Source: Caballeronia glathei (GTDB lineage: Bacteria > Pseudomonadota > Gammaproteobacteria > Burkholderiales > Burkholderiaceae). Taken from it: a DNA stretch of 47,511 bases. A program made the position numbers and the translations under genes. Below the pieces are notes generated by a model. That model was not told the DNA's origin, ran no database searches, and worked only from the letters and a program-made list of their open reading frames with translations. Positions 46,697-47,511 of the stretch are shown piece after piece (position 1 is the first letter of the stretch; every line of letters starts with the position of its first letter). The stretch covers positions 1-47,511 of the forward strand of contig NZ_JFHC01000064.1 of the NCBI RefSeq assembly GCF_000698595.1. The letters run 5' to 3'.

Positions 46697-47511
46697 ACAA
46701 GTTCGTCCCGTATTACGAAGGCGTGCAACTGTGCGAGAAGTGCAAGACGACGCAAGCCGAGTGCGGCAAGAGCAGCGGGGAGGCAGTCGGCGAAATAACT
46801 CACAGCTCCTTCGAGGGCTGGTACTTCCACCCGTACATCAACTGGCCTGAAATCGGTGATGGCACGAAGCTCTACGCCGCCCCCCAGCACAGCACCGACA
46901 CAGCGGGGGCGAATCCCGTGCTATCGACGGAAGTCTGCGCGCAGGATGTCTTCGAGAAGGGCCAGTCCATCGGCCTGTTCGACATCCCCAAGCACACCGC
47001 CAACGAGATATGCGCGGGGATTTCGGCGGCCACCGGCGCACGCGTGGACTGGCATTACATTGGGGGCCGAGTTCACATGAAGGCGCTAGCAGCCACTCCT
47101 GCGAGCAGCGCCGACATAGATGCGATGCGGCTGGATTTTGCCCAAGCATATCTGGCGTTCAAGGGCGCTTTCGATACCCCGCAAATGCGCATGAAAATCA
47201 AAGGCGAATATGCCGATGACGCGCGCCGTAGGATGCGTGAGTTTGCGGATCGTTTCTCCGCCCCCGCGATGCGGCTGGAGCCAACCGAAGCGCAGGCCGA
47301 GGCAATGGGCGAGAAAGGCGCGCCTCACAGTGAGCACGAGCGCAAGCTCTACGAGGCGTATTGCAAGGGCCACTGCTGGGCTGTCGGGAAGTGGAACGCC
47401 GAGAAAGGCTACTACATGGATATGATCGATCGCATCCGGTTCGCCATGTGGCGAGATCGCGCTGCACTCGGTATCGCCGCTATCGACGCGGCATTGCAGG
47501 CTAAGGGGGTG
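46561..47511 (+). CDS. Large modular accessory protein, cut by right edge
   Basis: At least 317 residues, open to the window end. It starts MTEREKLFREYSAYM, then AARRTVSDAQAECAH, a CEKCKTTQAEC segment with a possible zinc knuckle, a GWYFHPYINWPEIGDGTKLY region and later helices. It overlaps the preceding stop by eight bases. Same accessory family as its neighbours. Function unknown; incomplete here. Confidence 0.62.
   Translation, partial: MTEREKLFREYSAYMSGSDVFKLDMFERICQAARRTVSDAQAECAHKFVPYYEGVQLCEKCKTTQAECGKSSGEAVGEITHSSFEGWYFHPYINWPEIGDGTKLYAAPQHSTDTAGANPVLSTEVCAQDVFEKGQSIGLFDIPKHTANEICAGISAATGARVDWHYIGGRVHMKALAATPASSADIDAMRLDFAQAYLAFKGAFDTPQMRMKIKGEYADDARRRMREFADRFSAPAMRLEPTEAQAEAMGEKGAPHSEHERKLYEAYCKGHCWAVGKWNAEKGYYMDMIDRIRFAMWRDRAALGIAAIDAALQAKGV

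Larger units (their letters stand above)
9100..47511. mobile_element. P22/lambda-like podoviral prophage (right end outside window)
   Basis: From about 9,100 rightward the genes are phage functions in lambdoid order: conversion acyltransferase, lysis, tail, head, packaging, nin-like genes, replication, Cro, CI, then the left operon. The coat, portal, gp4, gp10, ejection proteins and tailspike head-binding domain are of P22 type. The exact left attachment site cannot be fixed from one end; it lies between the MmyB-type regulator start and the acyltransferase promoter (about 9,030-9,160). No integrase or excisionase is in the window, so the element should continue past the right edge. The genes look intact except for one truncated endonuclease, so it could be functional. 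Confidence 0.85.

Noticed and set aside
38590..47511. Looked for integrase, excisionase, N and Q homologues
   Set aside because: None recognised. The SANT-like protein at 37084 and the first left-operon protein hold fitting positions only, so no such names were assigned.
1..47511. CRISPR arrays, rRNA operons, insertion sequences and riboswitches
   Set aside because: No regularly spaced direct repeats with spacers, no rRNA sequence, no transposase, and no riboswitch pattern that I recognise.

Overview
The window is from a GC-rich betaproteobacterial chromosome. The codon use, the trans-4-hydroxyproline (lhp) cluster and the phage gene families fit the Burkholderia sensu lato group (Burkholderia, Paraburkholderia, Caballeronia). 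The genus is an inference; no rRNA or species marker is present.

Positions 1 to about 9,000 are host DNA. A tightly overlapping minus-strand operon encodes hydroxyproline 2-epimerase and a three-part D-hydroxyproline dehydrogenase: FAD/DAO subunit, small 2Fe-2S subunit, and a FAD/NAD-type subunit cut by the left edge. The next pathway enzyme, a DHDPS-fold pyrroline-4-hydroxy-2-carboxylate deaminase, diverges from it on the plus strand. The 190-bp divergent promoter region holds a perfect 13-bp inverted repeat, a likely operator. Then come an OmpR-type response regulator with a degenerate receiver pocket, an MFS (MHS-type) transporter, two small Burkholderia-type proteins, and an XRE/MmyB-family repressor with its own palindrome.

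From about 9,100 to the right edge is a P22/lambda-like short-tailed (podoviral) prophage, cut by the edge before any integrase. Reading right to left along its transcription: a plus-strand left operon under a PL-like promoter (42,062 to the edge; recombination genes, tiny membrane proteins, EA-type accessory genes); the immunity region with CI, a Cro/YdaS-like protein and five copies of one 15-bp operator at two sites; minus-strand replication genes, with 22-bp-spaced iterons inside the O-like gene; a nin-like region with NinB; late genes for DNA packaging, gp4/gp10-type tail completion, ejection proteins, portal, large terminase, scaffold and P22-type coat; tail fibre and tailspike; lysis genes; and at the far left an O-acyltransferase, probably for lysogenic conversion. 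The late gene order is not that of P22: tail and ejection genes come before portal, terminase, scaffold and coat.

A plus-strand accessory cassette (18,078-19,582) interrupts the late operon between terminase and scaffold. It encodes a ribbon-helix-helix protein, a membrane protein, an aspartyl/asparaginyl hydroxylase-type dioxygenase and an HNH-AP2 endonuclease, with its own promoter predicted to give a leaderless message. HNH-AP2 elements occur twice more, one truncated and one flanked by a short direct repeat. A tRNA 3'-half with encoded CCA lies in the late region.
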